Part shown: positions 44,174 through 54,447 of the stretch, piece after piece
Layout: every line of letters begins with the position of its first letter
How positions within the stretch are numbered: position 1 is the stretch's first letter
Assembly (NCBI RefSeq): GCF_029581195.1
Contig: NZ_CP120737.1
Location: 5,681,001-5,745,000 of the forward strand
Length of the DNA: 64,000 bases
From: Solwaraspora sp. WMMD791
GTDB taxonomy: Bacteria; Actinomycetota; Actinomycetes; Mycobacteriales; Micromonosporaceae
Reading direction: 5' to 3'
Notes under the pieces: model-generated
Seen by the model: only the letters and a program-made list of their open reading frames with translations
Databases searched by the model: none
Told to the model about the DNA's origin: nothing
Translations under genes and position numbers: made by a program

Positions 44174-45040
44174 TCAGCGCACCTGGTAGGTGGTCAGCCG
44201 TACCGCGACGGTGACCTCGACCGGATCGGGCAGCGCGGCCAGCGCCGCCGGCCCGGCCGGATCGGTGTGCCAGGCACTCGGCCCCATCCGGATCACCGTG
44301 TCGGCGTCGCGGTGGGTCAGCGGCAGCGGCTCGCGCACCGTCCGCCGGGACACCTCGGTGAAGTGCTCATCCAGCGTGGCGGCCAACCGGTCCTCCTTCG
44401 CCGGATCCACCCCGAGCAGCCCGAGTGCCCGGACGAGTTCACCGAGATGCTCCGGCAGCGGCGTGACCACGAGCAACTTCCCGCCGGGGCGCAGCACCCG
44501 GGCGAACTCGGCGCCGTTGCGGGGGGCGAACACGTTGAGCAGCAGGTCGGCGCAGCCGTCGGCCACCGGCAGCCGACGCCAGGTGTCGCACCGGACGGCG
44601 GCGGCCGCCGGATGGGCGCGGGCGGCCCGCCGTACCGCCGCCTTGGAGATGTCCAGCGCGAGCCCGGCGGTGCCGGGCAGCGCGTCCAGCACCGCGGCCA
44701 GGTGGAAACCGGTGCCGGCACCGGCGTCGATCACCAGCGGGGCCGGTCCGGTCATCGACCCGGCCGGGTGCAGCTGCGTGGTCGCGGCCCGCACCAGACC
44801 GGAAGTGATCGCCGCGAAGTGGCCGGCACGCAGGAACTCGTCCCGGGCCGCGATCATCTGCGCGGTGTCGCCGGTGTGCGGCACCCGACCGGTGAGCAGG
44901 TCGACGTGACCGTGCCGGGCGACGTCGAAGCTGTGCCCGGCGGCGCAGCGCAGCGTCCGGCCGGCGTCGTCGGCCACGAACGGCCCGTGGCAGACCGGGC
45001 AGCGCAGGTACGGCAGCACGTCGGCAAGCATCCTGGTCAT
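44174..45040 (-). CDS. RlmA-type 23S rRNA (guanine-N1) methyltransferase
   Basis: 288 aa; ATG 45040 or 45031. An N-terminal zinc ribbon ([10 protein letters not shown]...[20 protein letters not shown]) and the SAM motif [17 protein letters not shown] are the features of RlmA, TlrB and MyrA enzymes. [18 protein letters not shown] and [13 protein letters not shown] near the end also match. It probably methylates G745 or G748 of 23S rRNA, the latter giving tylosin/mycinamicin resistance; which cannot be told. Divergent from add across 55 bp. Confidence 0.85.
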   Translation of the reverse strand: MTRMLADVLPYLRCPVCHGPFVADDAGRTLRCAAGHSFDVARHGHVDLLTGRVPHTGDTAQMIAARDEFLRAGHFAAITSGLVRAATTQLHPAGSMTGPAPLVIDAGAGTGFHLAAVLDALPGTAGLALDISKAAVRRAARAHPAAAAVRCDTWRRLPVADGCADLLLNVFAPRNGAEFARVLRPGGKLLVVTPLPEHLGELVRALGLLGVDPAKEDRLAATLDEHFTEVSRRTVREPLPLTHRDADTVIRMGPSAWHTDPAGPAALAALPDPVEVTVAVRLTTYQVR

Positions 45041-45095
45041 CCTGCCGGCCCGCGTCCCCGCCGGTACGGGCGGGTCGACCTACTACCCTCCAGCC

Positions 45096-46178
45096 ATGAC
45101 GGTTGTTTCGTTGGCGGAGATCGTTCGGGCGCCGAAGGCGTTGTTGCATGACCATCTGGATGGGGGGTTGCGTCCGGAGTCGGTGGTGGAGTTGGCCGAT
45201 GAGGTGGGTCATGTGTTGCCGGTGACGGATCCGGTGGAGTTGGGTCGGTGGTTCGTGTCGGCGGCGGATTCGGGGTCGTTGGAGCGGTATCTGGAGACGT
45301 TCGCGCACACGGTGGCGGTGATGCAGACGGAGTCGGCGTTGTTCCGGGTGGCGTCGGAGTGTGCGGTGGATCTGGCGGCGGACGGGGTGGTGTACGCGGA
45401 GGTGCGGTTCGCGCCGGAGCAGCATCTGTCGCGGGGGTTGGGGTTGGGTCAGGTGGTGGAGGCGGTGGTGGCGGGGTTCGCGGACGGGTGTGCGCGGGCG
45501 GCGGCGTCGGGTCGGGTGATCCGGGTGGGGACGTTGTTGACGGCGATGCGGCATGCGGCGCGGTCGCAGGAGATCGCGGAGTTGGCGGTGCGGTACCGGG
45601 ATGCGGGGGTGGTGGGCTTCGACATCGCGGGGGCGGAGGCGGGGTTTCCGCCGACGCGTCATCTGGATGCGTTCGAGTATCTGCAGCGGGAGAATTTTCA
45701 TTTCACTATTCATGCGGGTGAGGCTTTTGGGTTGCCGTCGATCTGGCAGGCGATTCAGTGGTGTGGGGCGGATCGGTTGGGGCATGGGGTGCGGATTGTG
45801 GATGATGTGGAGGTGGGTGCTGGTGGTGTGGTGAGGTTGGGGCGGTTGGCGGCGTATGTGCGGGACAAGCGGATTCCGTTGGAGTTGTGTCCGTCGTCGA
45901 ATGTGCAGACGGGGGCGGTGGGGTCGATTGGTGAGCATCCGATCGGGTTGTTGCGTGATCTGCGGTTCCGGGTGACGGTGAATACGGACAATCGGTTGAT
46001 GAGTGGGACGTCGATGTCGCGGGAGATGTGGTTGTTGGTGGAGGCGTTCGGGTGGGGGTGGTCGGAGTTGCGGTGGTTGACGGTCAACGCGATGAAGAGT
46101 GCGTTCATCCCGTTCGACGAGCGGTTGGCGATCATCGACGACGTCATCAAACCGGCGTACGCGAAGCTGATCGGCTGA
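45096..46178 (+). CDS. add: Adenosine deaminase
   Basis: 360 aa. Metal and substrate residues are all present: LLHDHLDGG (His18, His20), [41 protein letters not shown] and [13 protein letters not shown]. It deaminates adenosine/deoxyadenosine to inosine, fitting the nucleoside locus. Codon usage is odd: leucine is mostly TTG and valine GTG, with G rather than C in third positions from about 45100 to 46080, returning to normal in the last 30 codons. Confidence 0.93.
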   Translation: MTVVSLAEIVRAPKALLHDHLDGGLRPESVVELADEVGHVLPVTDPVELGRWFVSAADSGSLERYLETFAHTVAVMQTESALFRVASECAVDLAADGVVYAEVRFAPEQHLSRGLGLGQVVEAVVAGFADGCARAAASGRVIRVGTLLTAMRHAARSQEIAELAVRYRDAGVVGFDIAGAEAGFPPTRHLDAFEYLQRENFHFTIHAGEAFGLPSIWQAIQWCGADRLGHGVRIVDDVEVGAGGVVRLGRLAAYVRDKRIPLELCPSSNVQTGAVGSIGEHPIGLLRDLRFRVTVNTDNRLMSGTSMSREMWLLVEAFGWGWSELRWLTVNAMKSAFIPFDERLAIIDDVIKPAYAKLIG

Positions 46179-46683
46179 CGCGGGTGATCGACTGAGTCGC
46201 GACTCGGGCGCGGCCGGCGGGATCGACGAGTGGATCGAGCGGTGCCGTCGACAGATGGTGTGCTCGGTGGACTGTGGTGACTCATCTCACCGGCGGTCGT
46301 GCCGGCACCGGTCGCCGGATCCACCGTTCGGGCCATCGGTGCCCGCCGCCCGGTTGGCGCCCCGTCGCGGTTCGCCGAGATATCGGCACGTCCTGAGGGG
46401 TGGCGACGCGGGGGGAGTGAGGGCGTACGATGGCTCGTCGCACGGTCGTGGGCGGGGCTGTCCCGCAGGCGATCCAGCGGGAAGTGGCGATTACTGAGAG
46501 TGCTCGCTACAGTGCGAATTGTTGTTGGCTGGGATAACCATCGGATCACACTCGCTGTGACAGACCACCTGGGCTTTCTCTTTGCGTGGTGTCGTGATGG
46601 AATCTCGGGGGTCCGATCCGCCCGGGTCGGCCGATGGGCGGTGCCCGGTGCATCCCGCCGGCACCGATGAGGAGGGCGGTGAC
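46179..46683 (+). other. 505-bp gap upstream of the conservon
   Basis: No supported gene. It contains the perfect palindrome GAGTCGCGACTC (46194-46205), possibly an add terminator, and TCACA-N5-TGTGA (46546-46560). AT-richer sequence around 46500-46600 is the likely conservon promoter. Confidence 0.45.
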
Positions 46684-49600
46684 GTGAGCGAGCGGCCGAA
46701 GACGGCAGATTCCTTCCTGTCGCGTCTCCGCCGGCCGGTGGGCCGGCTCAATGATCTGCCGATCTGGTCGAAGCTCGGTCTGATTATGATCGTGCCGACC
46801 CTGGCCACGATCGTCGTCGGCACCAATGGCCTCATCGGCCACCTGGAGACCGCGAGCAACGCGTCGCAGGCGCGCACGCTGTCCACCCTCGCGGCGGCCT
46901 CCGGCGACCTGGTGCACGACCTGCAGAACGAGCGGGCCGCGGCAGTGCTGCTGCTGGGCACCGAGAACGCCGAGCTGCAGGAGCGCTACCTCGGCGTCTA
47001 CAACGCGCTGCACGGCGAGGTCGAGCAGGCCCGTACGCCGTACTCGCAGCGCCGCGCGGAGCTGACCGACCTGCCGGTCAACTTCCGTAACCTGCTCTCC
47101 CGCATCGACCAGAACCTCGCCGACCTGCCCGGGGTGCGCAGCCAGGTGGTCAACAGCGCCACCGCCGACGGGACGTTCCGGCTGACCGAGGCGGCCCGCG
47201 CGTACGAGGTGCTGCTCAGCGACCTGCTCGACATTCGCGACTCGGCGGCCCAGCTGGCCAGCGACACCGAGCTGAGCGACCACATGCGGGCCGCCGCCTC
47301 GCTGGCCCGCAACAAGGAGTTCCTGTCCCGGGAGCGGGTGGTGGTGCTGCGGGCGTTCAGCCAGGACGCCCTGACCCCCGCACTGCGGACCGACTACATC
47401 AGCACCCGGGCCGGTCAGTCCCAGTCGCGGCAGAGCTTCGAGGCCGCCGCCACCCAGGACGACCTGGAGTTCTACAACCAGACGGTGGCCGGTCCGGCAC
47501 TGCGGGAAGCCGACACCTACGGCGGCTTCATCCGCGGCCAGAGCGAAGAGTCGATGCGGGACACGCCCTTCGACGCCGACGCCTGGGACGCGGCGCTGAT
47601 CGGCCACGCCGACCTGATCCGTACGGTCGAGCAGAAGATCGACAGCGACGTCGTCAACGAGGCCACGATCCTGCGCGACGAGGTCCAGCAGCAGCTCCTC
47701 GTCGAGACGATCCTGCTGCTCGTCGTCCTGCTCCTGGCGATCCTCTTCGCCGCCCTCGTCGCCCGGTCGATGGCCCGCTCCCTGCGGGAGCTGCGCCAGG
47801 GTGCGCTGGCGGTCGCCCAGTACGGCCTGCCGCAGGCCGTCGCCCGGCTGCGCGACCCGCAGGTCACCGCCCAGACCTCCCCGGTGCAGCTGGCCAACCA
47901 GATCGCCGAGCCGCTGCCGGTGCGCAGCAAGGACGAGTTCGGCCAGGTGACCGAGGCGTTCAACGCCGTCCACCTGGAGGCGGTCCGGACCGCCGCCGAG
48001 CAGGCAGCGCTGCGGTCCTCGGTGTCGACGATGTTCGTCAACCTGGCCCGCCGGTCGCAGATCCTGGTCGACCGGCTGATCGGTCACCTCGACCGGTTGG
48101 AGCGCGGCGAGGAGGACCCGGACCGGCTGAGCGAGCTCTTCCAGCTGGACCACCTGGCCACCCGAATGCGGCGCAACGACGAGAACCTGCTCGTTCTCGC
48201 CGGCGCCGACTCCACCCGGGTGCAGCGCGAACCGGCGGCCCTGATCGACGTGCTCCGGGCTGCGCAGTCCGAGGTCGAGCACTACACCCGGATCGAGTTC
48301 GGGGTCGTCGACCGGGACATCGAGGTCGCCGCGCATGCGGTCAACGACCTCGTGCACCTCGTCGCCGAGCTGTTCGACAACGCGACCGCGTTCTCGCCGC
48401 CGGACTCGCACGTCATGGTCGAGGCCCGTCGGGTCGGCGACCGGGCCGCCCTCTACGTCGAGGACCGCGGCATCGGCATCAGCGGTGACCAGCTACGTGA
48501 CCTCAACGAGCGGCTGGCCAACCCGCCGATGGTCGACGTCGCGGTGTCCCGGATGATGGGCCTGGTCGTGGTCGCCCGGCTGGCCAACCGGCACGGTGTG
48601 AAGGTCGAGCTGCGCCCAGCGACCGATCGCGGCACCATCGCCGACGTCACCCTGCCGACCGCTGTCCTGATCCCCCGGGCGCTGGCCGGCCGGACCGGCC
48701 CCAGCGCGTTCGGATCCGGCGGTACGGAAGCCCCGGCGGTCGCCGGCCACCAGCAGTTCGGTGCACCCCTTGCGTTGGAAGGCAGCGGCGCGCCGGGCAG
48801 CGGCCTGCTCGGTGGCCAGCCGAGCGAGCCGCCGGCACCGGTCGGCCCGCCGCCGCGCCCGTTCGAGCCGGCGCCGCTCAACGGCGGTGCCACCAAGCCC
48901 GCGACGCCGCGTCCGATGCCGGCCTGGTCCGACCTGACCGGGGCGACCAACGGTACGAACGGCGCCAACGGTGCCAACGGCGCGGAGATGTTCAACGCAC
49001 TGCCCACCAACGGCCAGCGCACCGACCCGCTGCCGCAGCGCCGCTCGAACGACCACTGGACGGTCGACGGCGAGGTCACCGGTGCCGCCCCGACCAGCGG
49101 TATCCCGCGTCAGATCCCGGCGTCGCCGGAGACCCAGGGGCAGTCGAGCCACCACCCGGTGAGCGGTCAGCCGTACGTACCGCCGGTCTCCGCGCCGCCA
49201 CCGGTGTCGGTCCCGCCGGTCTCCGCGCCGCCGGTCCGCCCCTTCTCCGCTCCGCCGGTGCCGCAGACTCCGGCTGCCCAGCAGCCGACCGCCTACCAGC
49301 AGCCCACCGGCTACCAGCAGCAGGCACCGTTCCAGCGGCCGCAGCAGCCGGCGCACCAGCAGCCCGCGCCGCAGCAGCCGGTCGGCCCGCCGCAGTCGGC
49401 CAACCCGCCGGGTGCCGCACCGCCCGCCTGGCCGCCGGTCGCGGCCGACCGCGACGCGGTCGCCCCGCCGGTGCCGGAGAAGCTCGCCGCGGCCCTGGAC
49501 ATGACGGCGGAACTGCCGAGGGTCACCCGCACCAGCGGCGACAACTCGGTGACGGCACCTCACCCGGTGGTGTCGCCGCAGAACGCGGGGCCGAAGAAGT

Positions 49601-50229
49601 TCGCGGACGAGACCATGGAGTTGCCGATCTTCCGCGAGCTGGAGTCGGCCTGGTTCCGCACCCGCCGACCCACGGCCGAAGAGGCCCGGGCTGCGGCGGC
49701 GGCGATGATCAAGCCGTCCGGTACTGGAGCCACCTCCACCGCGACGACCCAGCCGATCGCCAAGGTGGACACCAGCCGACCCGCGCCCCCGGAGGCAACC
49801 ACACCCGCGCCCACCCCGGCGGGGGCCGGAGCCGGCAACTCGTCGCTGCCCCGGCGTCCCGAGCCGGTCGCTGCGGCGTCGCGCTCCACCGGCGGTAGCG
49901 GCAGCGACGGGCGGACCGGGAGCTGGCAGACGGCCGCCGACGACGGCTGGCGTGCGGCGAGTGCCGCCGCCGAGGTCTCGGTGGAGGAAAAGACCCAGGC
50001 GGGACTCCCGAAGCGGGTTCCGATGGCACAACTGGTACCTGGTGGCGTAGAGAAGGCCACAAGTTCGGTGCAGCGTCGTACCCCTGAAGCGGTCCGTGGG
50101 CTATTGTCCGCGTACCACCGTGGAGTGCAACGTGGCCGGACACAGCCCAAGGACGACCACTCGACCAACCCGGGGGCGACCCCGGGAGGGCAGCAATCCT
50201 CGCAGGCTGGCAAGGAGCATGAGGGATGA
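46684..50229 (+). CDS. Conservon sensor histidine kinase (CvnA type)
   Basis: 1181 aa from GTG 46684, with AGGAGGG 7 nt upstream. One membrane helix near residue 30-50, an outside NIT nitrate-sensor-like domain ([14 protein letters not shown]), a second helix ([23 protein letters not shown]), HAMP, a dimerisation segment [23 protein letters not shown] and an HATPase ([24 protein letters not shown]). A ~500-residue disordered Pro/Gln-rich tail follows ([19 protein letters not shown]), ending in a conserved module: [44 protein letters not shown]. In conservons this kinase governs a small G-protein switch in development. Confidence 0.92.
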   Translation: MSERPKTADSFLSRLRRPVGRLNDLPIWSKLGLIMIVPTLATIVVGTNGLIGHLETASNASQARTLSTLAAASGDLVHDLQNERAAAVLLLGTENAELQERYLGVYNALHGEVEQARTPYSQRRAELTDLPVNFRNLLSRIDQNLADLPGVRSQVVNSATADGTFRLTEAARAYEVLLSDLLDIRDSAAQLASDTELSDHMRAAASLARNKEFLSRERVVVLRAFSQDALTPALRTDYISTRAGQSQSRQSFEAAATQDDLEFYNQTVAGPALREADTYGGFIRGQSEESMRDTPFDADAWDAALIGHADLIRTVEQKIDSDVVNEATILRDEVQQQLLVETILLLVVLLLAILFAALVARSMARSLRELRQGALAVAQYGLPQAVARLRDPQVTAQTSPVQLANQIAEPLPVRSKDEFGQVTEAFNAVHLEAVRTAAEQAALRSSVSTMFVNLARRSQILVDRLIGHLDRLERGEEDPDRLSELFQLDHLATRMRRNDENLLVLAGADSTRVQREPAALIDVLRAAQSEVEHYTRIEFGVVDRDIEVAAHAVNDLVHLVAELFDNATAFSPPDSHVMVEARRVGDRAALYVEDRGIGISGDQLRDLNERLANPPMVDVAVSRMMGLVVVARLANRHGVKVELRPATDRGTIADVTLPTAVLIPRALAGRTGPSAFGSGGTEAPAVAGHQQFGAPLALEGSGAPGSGLLGGQPSEPPAPVGPPPRPFEPAPLNGGATKPATPRPMPAWSDLTGATNGTNGANGANGAEMFNALPTNGQRTDPLPQRRSNDHWTVDGEVTGAAPTSGIPRQIPASPETQGQSSHHPVSGQPYVPPVSAPPPVSVPPVSAPPVRPFSAPPVPQTPAAQQPTAYQQPTGYQQQAPFQRPQQPAHQQPAPQQPVGPPQSANPPGAAPPAWPPVAADRDAVAPPVPEKLAAALDMTAELPRVTRTSGDNSVTAPHPVVSPQNAGPKKFADETMELPIFRELESAWFRTRRPTAEEARAAAAAMIKPSGTGATSTATTQPIAKVDTSRPAPPEATTPAPTPAGAGAGNSSLPRRPEPVAAASRSTGGSGSDGRTGSWQTAADDGWRAASAAAEVSVEEKTQAGLPKRVPMAQLVPGGVEKATSSVQRRTPEAVRGLLSAYHRGVQRGRTQPKDDHSTNPGATPGGQQSSQAGKEHEG

Positions 50230-50630
50230 CAACTACGCAGGATCTCGGTTGGTTGCTGGCCAACTTCGCCGACCGCGTACCCGGGGTCGCTCACGCGATT
50301 GCGGTGTCGGCGGACGGTCTGCTCCTGGCTGCGTCCCGGGACCTTCCCCGGGACCGGGCTGACCAGCTCGCGGCCATCGCCTCCGGCCTGGTCAGCCTCA
50401 CCCAGGGCGCGGCCCGCTGCTTCGAGGGCGGTGCAGTGCTGCAGACAGTGGTCGAAATGGACAACGGCTTCCTGTTCCTGATGTCGATCTCGGACGGCTC
50501 GTCGTTCGCGGTGCTGGCCGCCCGCAGCTGCGACGTCGGCCAGGTCGGGTACGAAATGGCGTTGCTCGTCGACCGCGTCGGTGACGCGCTGACCCCGGCG
50601 CCCCGTACGGCCGCCGGAATGCTGGGCTGA
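50226..50630 (+). CDS. Roadblock/LC7-domain protein (CvnB type)
   Basis: 134 aa; ATGA overlap with the kinase. It opens [31 protein letters not shown] and continues [45 protein letters not shown], the roadblock/MglB fold. These proteins dimerise and act on the partner GTPase, as GAP or scaffold. Confidence 0.93.
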   Translation: MTTTQDLGWLLANFADRVPGVAHAIAVSADGLLLAASRDLPRDRADQLAAIASGLVSLTQGAARCFEGGAVLQTVVEMDNGFLFLMSISDGSSFAVLAARSCDVGQVGYEMALLVDRVGDALTPAPRTAAGMLG

Positions 50631-50747
50631 CCACACGGACGAGGTCGGTGCCGGTCCTACTGGACCCGCGCCGGCCGGTAGGAAGAACTGAACACTACGA
50701 GCTCCCGACGGGTGGGGCTGTGGCAGGACGAGAGGGGGTGACGGCAG

Positions 50748-51125
50748 ATGACCGAACGTGATGAACCTACTGGCGCGTTGGTCAGGCCGTACGCCGTTAC
50801 CCGTGGTCGTACCCGGCCAAAGCTGGAAATCGCTCTCGAGGCTCTCGTGGAGACAACGGTGCGTGGCCGGTCCGCAGGCGCCACAAAGGGCGGCACGGGC
50901 CGGGAGCACCAATACATTGCCGCGCTGTGTGACGGCCGGCTGCAGTCGCTCGCGGAGATCGCGGCGCGGATGCAGCTTCCACTCGGAGTAGCCCGGGTCA
51001 TCATCGCGGACATGGCCTCGGACGGCCTGGTCGCGGTGTACGAGCCGACATCCCTGGACGACACGAACGACGCGGTGGGCACGGAACTGCTGGAGAGGGT
51101 GCTGAGTGGACTTCGCAGGCTCTGA
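50748..51125 (+). CDS. DUF742 winged-helix protein (CvnC type)
   Basis: 125 aa. LVRPYAVTRGRTRPKLEIALEALVET is the standard DUF742 opening, and LAEIAARMQLPLGVARVIIADMASDGLVAVYEP is a MarR-like winged helix. It is the third conservon component. A 117-bp gap separates it from the roadblock gene, and its stop lies 20 bp inside the GTPase gene. Confidence 0.92.
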   Translation: MTERDEPTGALVRPYAVTRGRTRPKLEIALEALVETTVRGRSAGATKGGTGREHQYIAALCDGRLQSLAEIAARMQLPLGVARVIIADMASDGLVAVYEPTSLDDTNDAVGTELLERVLSGLRRL

Positions 51126-51714
51126 CATGGCGCACCGCCCCATGGCCGGGCGAGTGACATCGGCGAAGATCGTGATCGCCGGTGGGTTCGGCGTCGGCAA
51201 GACGACGCTGGTCGGCTCGGTCTCGGAGATCACGCCACTGACCACCGAGGCGATCATGACCTCGGCTGGCGTGGGCGTCGATGACACGCGACAGGTGCCG
51301 GGCAAGACGACCACGACGGTCGCCATGGACTTCGGACGGATCTCGATCGACCGGGACCTCATCCTTTACCTGTTCGGCACGCCGGGCCAGACTCGTTTCT
51401 GGTTCATGTGGGACGAGCTGGTACGGGGAGCGATCGGTGCCGTCGTGCTCGTCGACACCCGTCGACTCGCCGACTGCTTCGCGGCGATCGACTTCTTCGA
51501 ACACCGTCGGCTGCCCTACCTGGTGGCGATCAACTGCTTTGACGGCATGCAGTACCACGATCCGCAGGACGTGCGGGACGCGCTGGCGATCTCCAGCGAC
51601 GTACCCGTCGTGCCCTGCGACGCGCGGAACCGCGAGTCGACGAAGCACGTGCTGATTTCGCTGGTCGAGTACGTGCTGACCATGCGTCGTCAGCGCGCTG
51701 TCGCGCCAGCCTGA
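51106..51714 (+). CDS. Conservon GTPase (CvnD type)
   Basis: 202 aa from GTG 51106; ATG 51127 is an alternative closer to the usual start. G1 is GGFGVGKTT, G2-region Thr in DDTRQVPGKTTTTVAMDFG, G3 LFGTPGQTRFWFMW, and the G4 position reads INCFD rather than NKxD, as is usual in the conservon/MglA-like branch. It is the output switch of the kinase-roadblock-DUF742 complex. Confidence 0.93.
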   Translation: MDFAGSDMAHRPMAGRVTSAKIVIAGGFGVGKTTLVGSVSEITPLTTEAIMTSAGVGVDDTRQVPGKTTTTVAMDFGRISIDRDLILYLFGTPGQTRFWFMWDELVRGAIGAVVLVDTRRLADCFAAIDFFEHRRLPYLVAINCFDGMQYHDPQDVRDALAISSDVPVVPCDARNRESTKHVLISLVEYVLTMRRQRAVAPA

Positions 51715-51745
51715 CCAACCCCCGGTCGCCGCGCCCGCCACCGTC

Positions 51746-51774
51746 ACCGGCGGCACCTCACAGGTGCCGCCGGT
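51746..51774 (+). terminator. Conservon terminator
   Basis: Perfect 13-bp stem ACCGGCGGCACCT / AGGTGCCGCCGGT with a CAC loop, 31 bp after the GTPase stop. Confidence 0.8.
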
Positions 51775-51945
51775 ACTGGCGTTTCACCGTCGCGGTCGGG
51801 CCGAGTGACAGCGGTCCGCGCTGCCCGGCACGCGGTGCGGTAGGTGACCGGCTTCAGCGACCCCGGCACCCCGGCACGCGCTGCCCCACGCCGGCACCCG
51901 CCGCCGCTGCCCCTGGCCCGGCGTCAGGACCGCAGGCACGCGACA

Positions 51946-51967
51946 GGGCCCCTGGGTAAAGGGGCCC
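51946..51967 (-). terminator. Terminator of the leftward IS110-like gene
   Basis: GGGCCCC / GGGGCCC with an 8-nt TGGGTAAA loop, with GACA/TGTC extending the stem. It lies 35 bp beyond the stop at 52002. Confidence 0.65.
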
Positions 51968-52001
51968 GCTGTCTGCGTACTGTGCGGAGGTGCCGGCCGG
52001 C

Positions 52002-54386
52002 TCAGGACCGGTTACCGGCCGGACGGTACTCGAACTCGCGGCCGTCGCCCTGACCACTCTGGTCACGGCTGAAGTCCCAGCCACCGGCCGCTTCCCGACC
52101 CGGTCGACCGCCCACGGCGTACCCGCCGATCTCCTGCCCACGCCGCCAGCCACGGAAGTAGCCGTTCGTGTGCTCGGCGATGCTCGCGGCGTCCCGGACG
52201 ATCCGCAGGGGGCGCTCGTCGCGCAGCGGTGACCCGGGCACCAGGTTCGCCTGCGGTACCCGCTTGGGCAGACCGGCATGCGTCTCGGAACCGGTCGCCG
52301 GCCGGGCCGCCTGCTCGGCGGCGCGCCAACCGGTGTCCATCGGAGTGGAGAAGTCCACGCCGTCGCCCTCGGGATGGCGGACGAACCACGCCGACCGTGC
52401 GGCGGCGAAGATCAGCAGATCACCGTCGCCCTCGTCGGCCACCGGGGGAGCGCTGAGCGGCTCGACGGCCGATCTGCGGCCGCGTCCGTAGTCGGGCTGC
52501 TGGCCGTCGACCAGCCGCAGCGGCGCGGCATCCACCGGCAGGCTGCCCGACGGGCGGGAGTAGTCGTCCGGCCGCCGCTCAACCATCGCCGGCTCCACCA
52601 GCCGCAGCATCGGCGGCTCCGGCGGGAGATCGTCGGCCAGCCATGGTGGCTTCACCCGTCCGGTGCTGCCGGTGTCGGGCAGCCCCAGCCCGCCGCCGTC
52701 ACCGGGCCGGGGGTAGGCCGTGTGCTGCTCACCCGGCTCGCTGGACGGACCGACGAGCGGCCAGTTGGACCGGGAGCCCGGGGTCCGGGTCGTGCCGTGG
52801 TCGGTGTTGCCGTTCGGCACCGGCAGGCTGTAGTCCGTCGCCGAGAAGCCGCCGGTCGGTGGTTCGGCCAACGGCGAATGCGGCTGCGGTGGGCCGGAGG
52901 CCGGGACACCGGACAGCGGCGTAGCGGAGACCGGGCTGGCCGAAACCGGGCTGCCGGAGACCGGCGTCGTACCCGCCGGGGGAGCAGACGCCGGCGCCGC
53001 GCTGGGCGGCCCTCCCGCCGGCCCGGCCCCGGTACGGGTGTTCGGTCGCGGCACGATCGGGGTGGGCCGTCGCTGGGCGCGGGCATCGTTGATCGCGGCG
53101 GTCGTGAGGGTCGCCCGGAACGGCTCGCCAGCGTCCACCGGGGCGATGCCCGGGCGCTGCGCGGAGATCGGGGTCATCCCCGGCGGCGGGGGCGGCGCGG
53201 AGACCGGTCGGTCTCCGGCCGGGTCGCCCGCCGCGCGGCGGGCGACCGGCGCCAACGGCGTCAGCGGTGCCGGCGCGCTCGGCGGCGGAGCGATCGGAGC
53301 CGGAGCGACCGGCAGCGTCGTCATCGGCTGCGGCGAGGTGGTGGAGGCACCGACCGGCTGGGGCCGGGCCCGACGGCCACCGGCGGGGGTACGGCCGGCC
53401 GGGCCGGCCTCGCCGGAGCCGGGCACCGCGTGCAGGTTGGGTGTGGCCGGCTGGTCGGCGGCCCGCCGGACCGTCCGCCGGGCACTGAGCGGCGTGGGGT
53501 CGGTGACCCGGGCGGCCAGCGTGGCGATCAGCGCGTCGGCGGCGGCGTCGCAGGACCGTACGGCGGCCACGGCGTGCCGGACGGTCTCGGCGGTCGCGGA
53601 GGTGAGCGCCTTGTTGACGACCGTACGTCGGGGTGATTCGACGATCGCGACCCGCAGCGCGGTGACCGCCGCGTCGATGGTGTCGCTGTCGGCCACACCG
53701 TCGGCGGCCAGATGCGCGGCGACCGCGTCGGCGGCGACGGACAGCTCCCGGTTACGGGAACTGGTGCCGCTGAGCATGCCGGGCTCCGGCAGTGCGTCGA
53801 GCACCGCGAGGGCGACCGGCTCGGCGGGGTCCGGGTAGGCGCGCAGGGCGGCCGGATACAACTCCCGGAGCACCTCGCGCAGCGCGACCGCTGCGGCCTG
53901 TCGGCCGTTGGCCAGGGCGGCGTGTGCGGCCAGCACCGGCTGATATGCGACGAGGTCGCGGGAGACCGGCAGCGGGACGGCGTTGATCGCGCCGGCCTGC
54001 AGGGCCCGGGCGAGCCCGACGGCGAGTCGCTGGGCAGGTGGCGCGGACATCTCGTCGAGTGACTCGTCGTCGGCGAACCGTTCGGCGTAGTCGTCGGCGG
54101 CATCGTCGTCGGCGACAGCCAGTGGTCGTCCGGCGGCCGTCAGCAACGAGGTCACCACGTGGTCGTCACTGTCGACGGCGATCGCCGCTCCGCCGGGTCC
54201 GCTGGCCCGCTCGATCAGCAGCCCGCTGAGCTGGGCGTAGCCGGCGGGGTCGTCGCCGATTTCGCAGATGTCGAGCAACCGGCCGGCATCGTCGACGACG
54301 GCAGCGGTCAGGGCCGGTCCGGCCGGAGCCGACCGGACAGACCGGTCCGCCGATACCAGACCGCAGTACACCCGCACGAGCGCCAC
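52002..54386 (-). CDS. IS110-transposase-like protein fused to a conservon-kinase tail
   Basis: 794 aa. GTG 54386 is preferred to ATG 54416 because GGGAGGAGG lies 8 nt upstream. Residues 1-90 resemble the RNase-H-like N-domain of IS110 transposases (VRVYCGLVSADRS...AAVVDDAGRLL...AIAVDSDDHVVTSLLTAAGRPLAV). Residues 110-210 resemble the helical part (ARALQAGAINAVPLPVSRDLVAYQPVLAAH, REVLRELYPAALRAYPDPAEPVALAVLDALPEPGML). The transposase C-domain is absent; a ~350-residue Pro-rich linker replaces it. The last 130 residues ([45 protein letters not shown]) copy the tail of the neighbouring kinase. No IS ends are seen. Function unknown, probably domesticated. Confidence 0.75.
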   Translation of the reverse strand: MALVRVYCGLVSADRSVRSAPAGPALTAAVVDDAGRLLDICEIGDDPAGYAQLSGLLIERASGPGGAAIAVDSDDHVVTSLLTAAGRPLAVADDDAADDYAERFADDESLDEMSAPPAQRLAVGLARALQAGAINAVPLPVSRDLVAYQPVLAAHAALANGRQAAAVALREVLRELYPAALRAYPDPAEPVALAVLDALPEPGMLSGTSSRNRELSVAADAVAAHLAADGVADSDTIDAAVTALRVAIVESPRRTVVNKALTSATAETVRHAVAAVRSCDAAADALIATLAARVTDPTPLSARRTVRRAADQPATPNLHAVPGSGEAGPAGRTPAGGRRARPQPVGASTTSPQPMTTLPVAPAPIAPPPSAPAPLTPLAPVARRAAGDPAGDRPVSAPPPPPGMTPISAQRPGIAPVDAGEPFRATLTTAAINDARAQRRPTPIVPRPNTRTGAGPAGGPPSAAPASAPPAGTTPVSGSPVSASPVSATPLSGVPASGPPQPHSPLAEPPTGGFSATDYSLPVPNGNTDHGTTRTPGSRSNWPLVGPSSEPGEQHTAYPRPGDGGGLGLPDTGSTGRVKPPWLADDLPPEPPMLRLVEPAMVERRPDDYSRPSGSLPVDAAPLRLVDGQQPDYGRGRRSAVEPLSAPPVADEGDGDLLIFAAARSAWFVRHPEGDGVDFSTPMDTGWRAAEQAARPATGSETHAGLPKRVPQANLVPGSPLRDERPLRIVRDAASIAEHTNGYFRGWRRGQEIGGYAVGGRPGREAAGGWDFSRDQSGQGDGREFEYRPAGNRS

Positions 54387-54447
54387 CGCGCCGTCCTCCT
54401 CCCGGACACCTGCCATGTGCCAAGGACTGATGCTCCCTGGTGAGGGG

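Noticed and set aside
44439-45938. Long minus-strand frame rich in Pro/His/Arg opposite adenosine deaminase
   Set aside because: It is an artefact of the G-rich third positions of add; no domain is recognisable beyond the part antisense to the methyltransferase.
46299-46670. 123-codon frame upstream of the conservon kinase
   Set aside because: No ribosome site, no recognisable domain, and it overlaps the likely promoter and the kinase ribosome site region.
46546-48411. 621-codon minus-strand frame opposite the conservon kinase
   Set aside because: Antisense shadow; the plus strand encodes clear NIT, HAMP and kinase motifs.
52002-54386. Active IS110 insertion element
   Set aside because: The transposase C-terminal domain and element ends are absent, and the protein carries a conservon tail.
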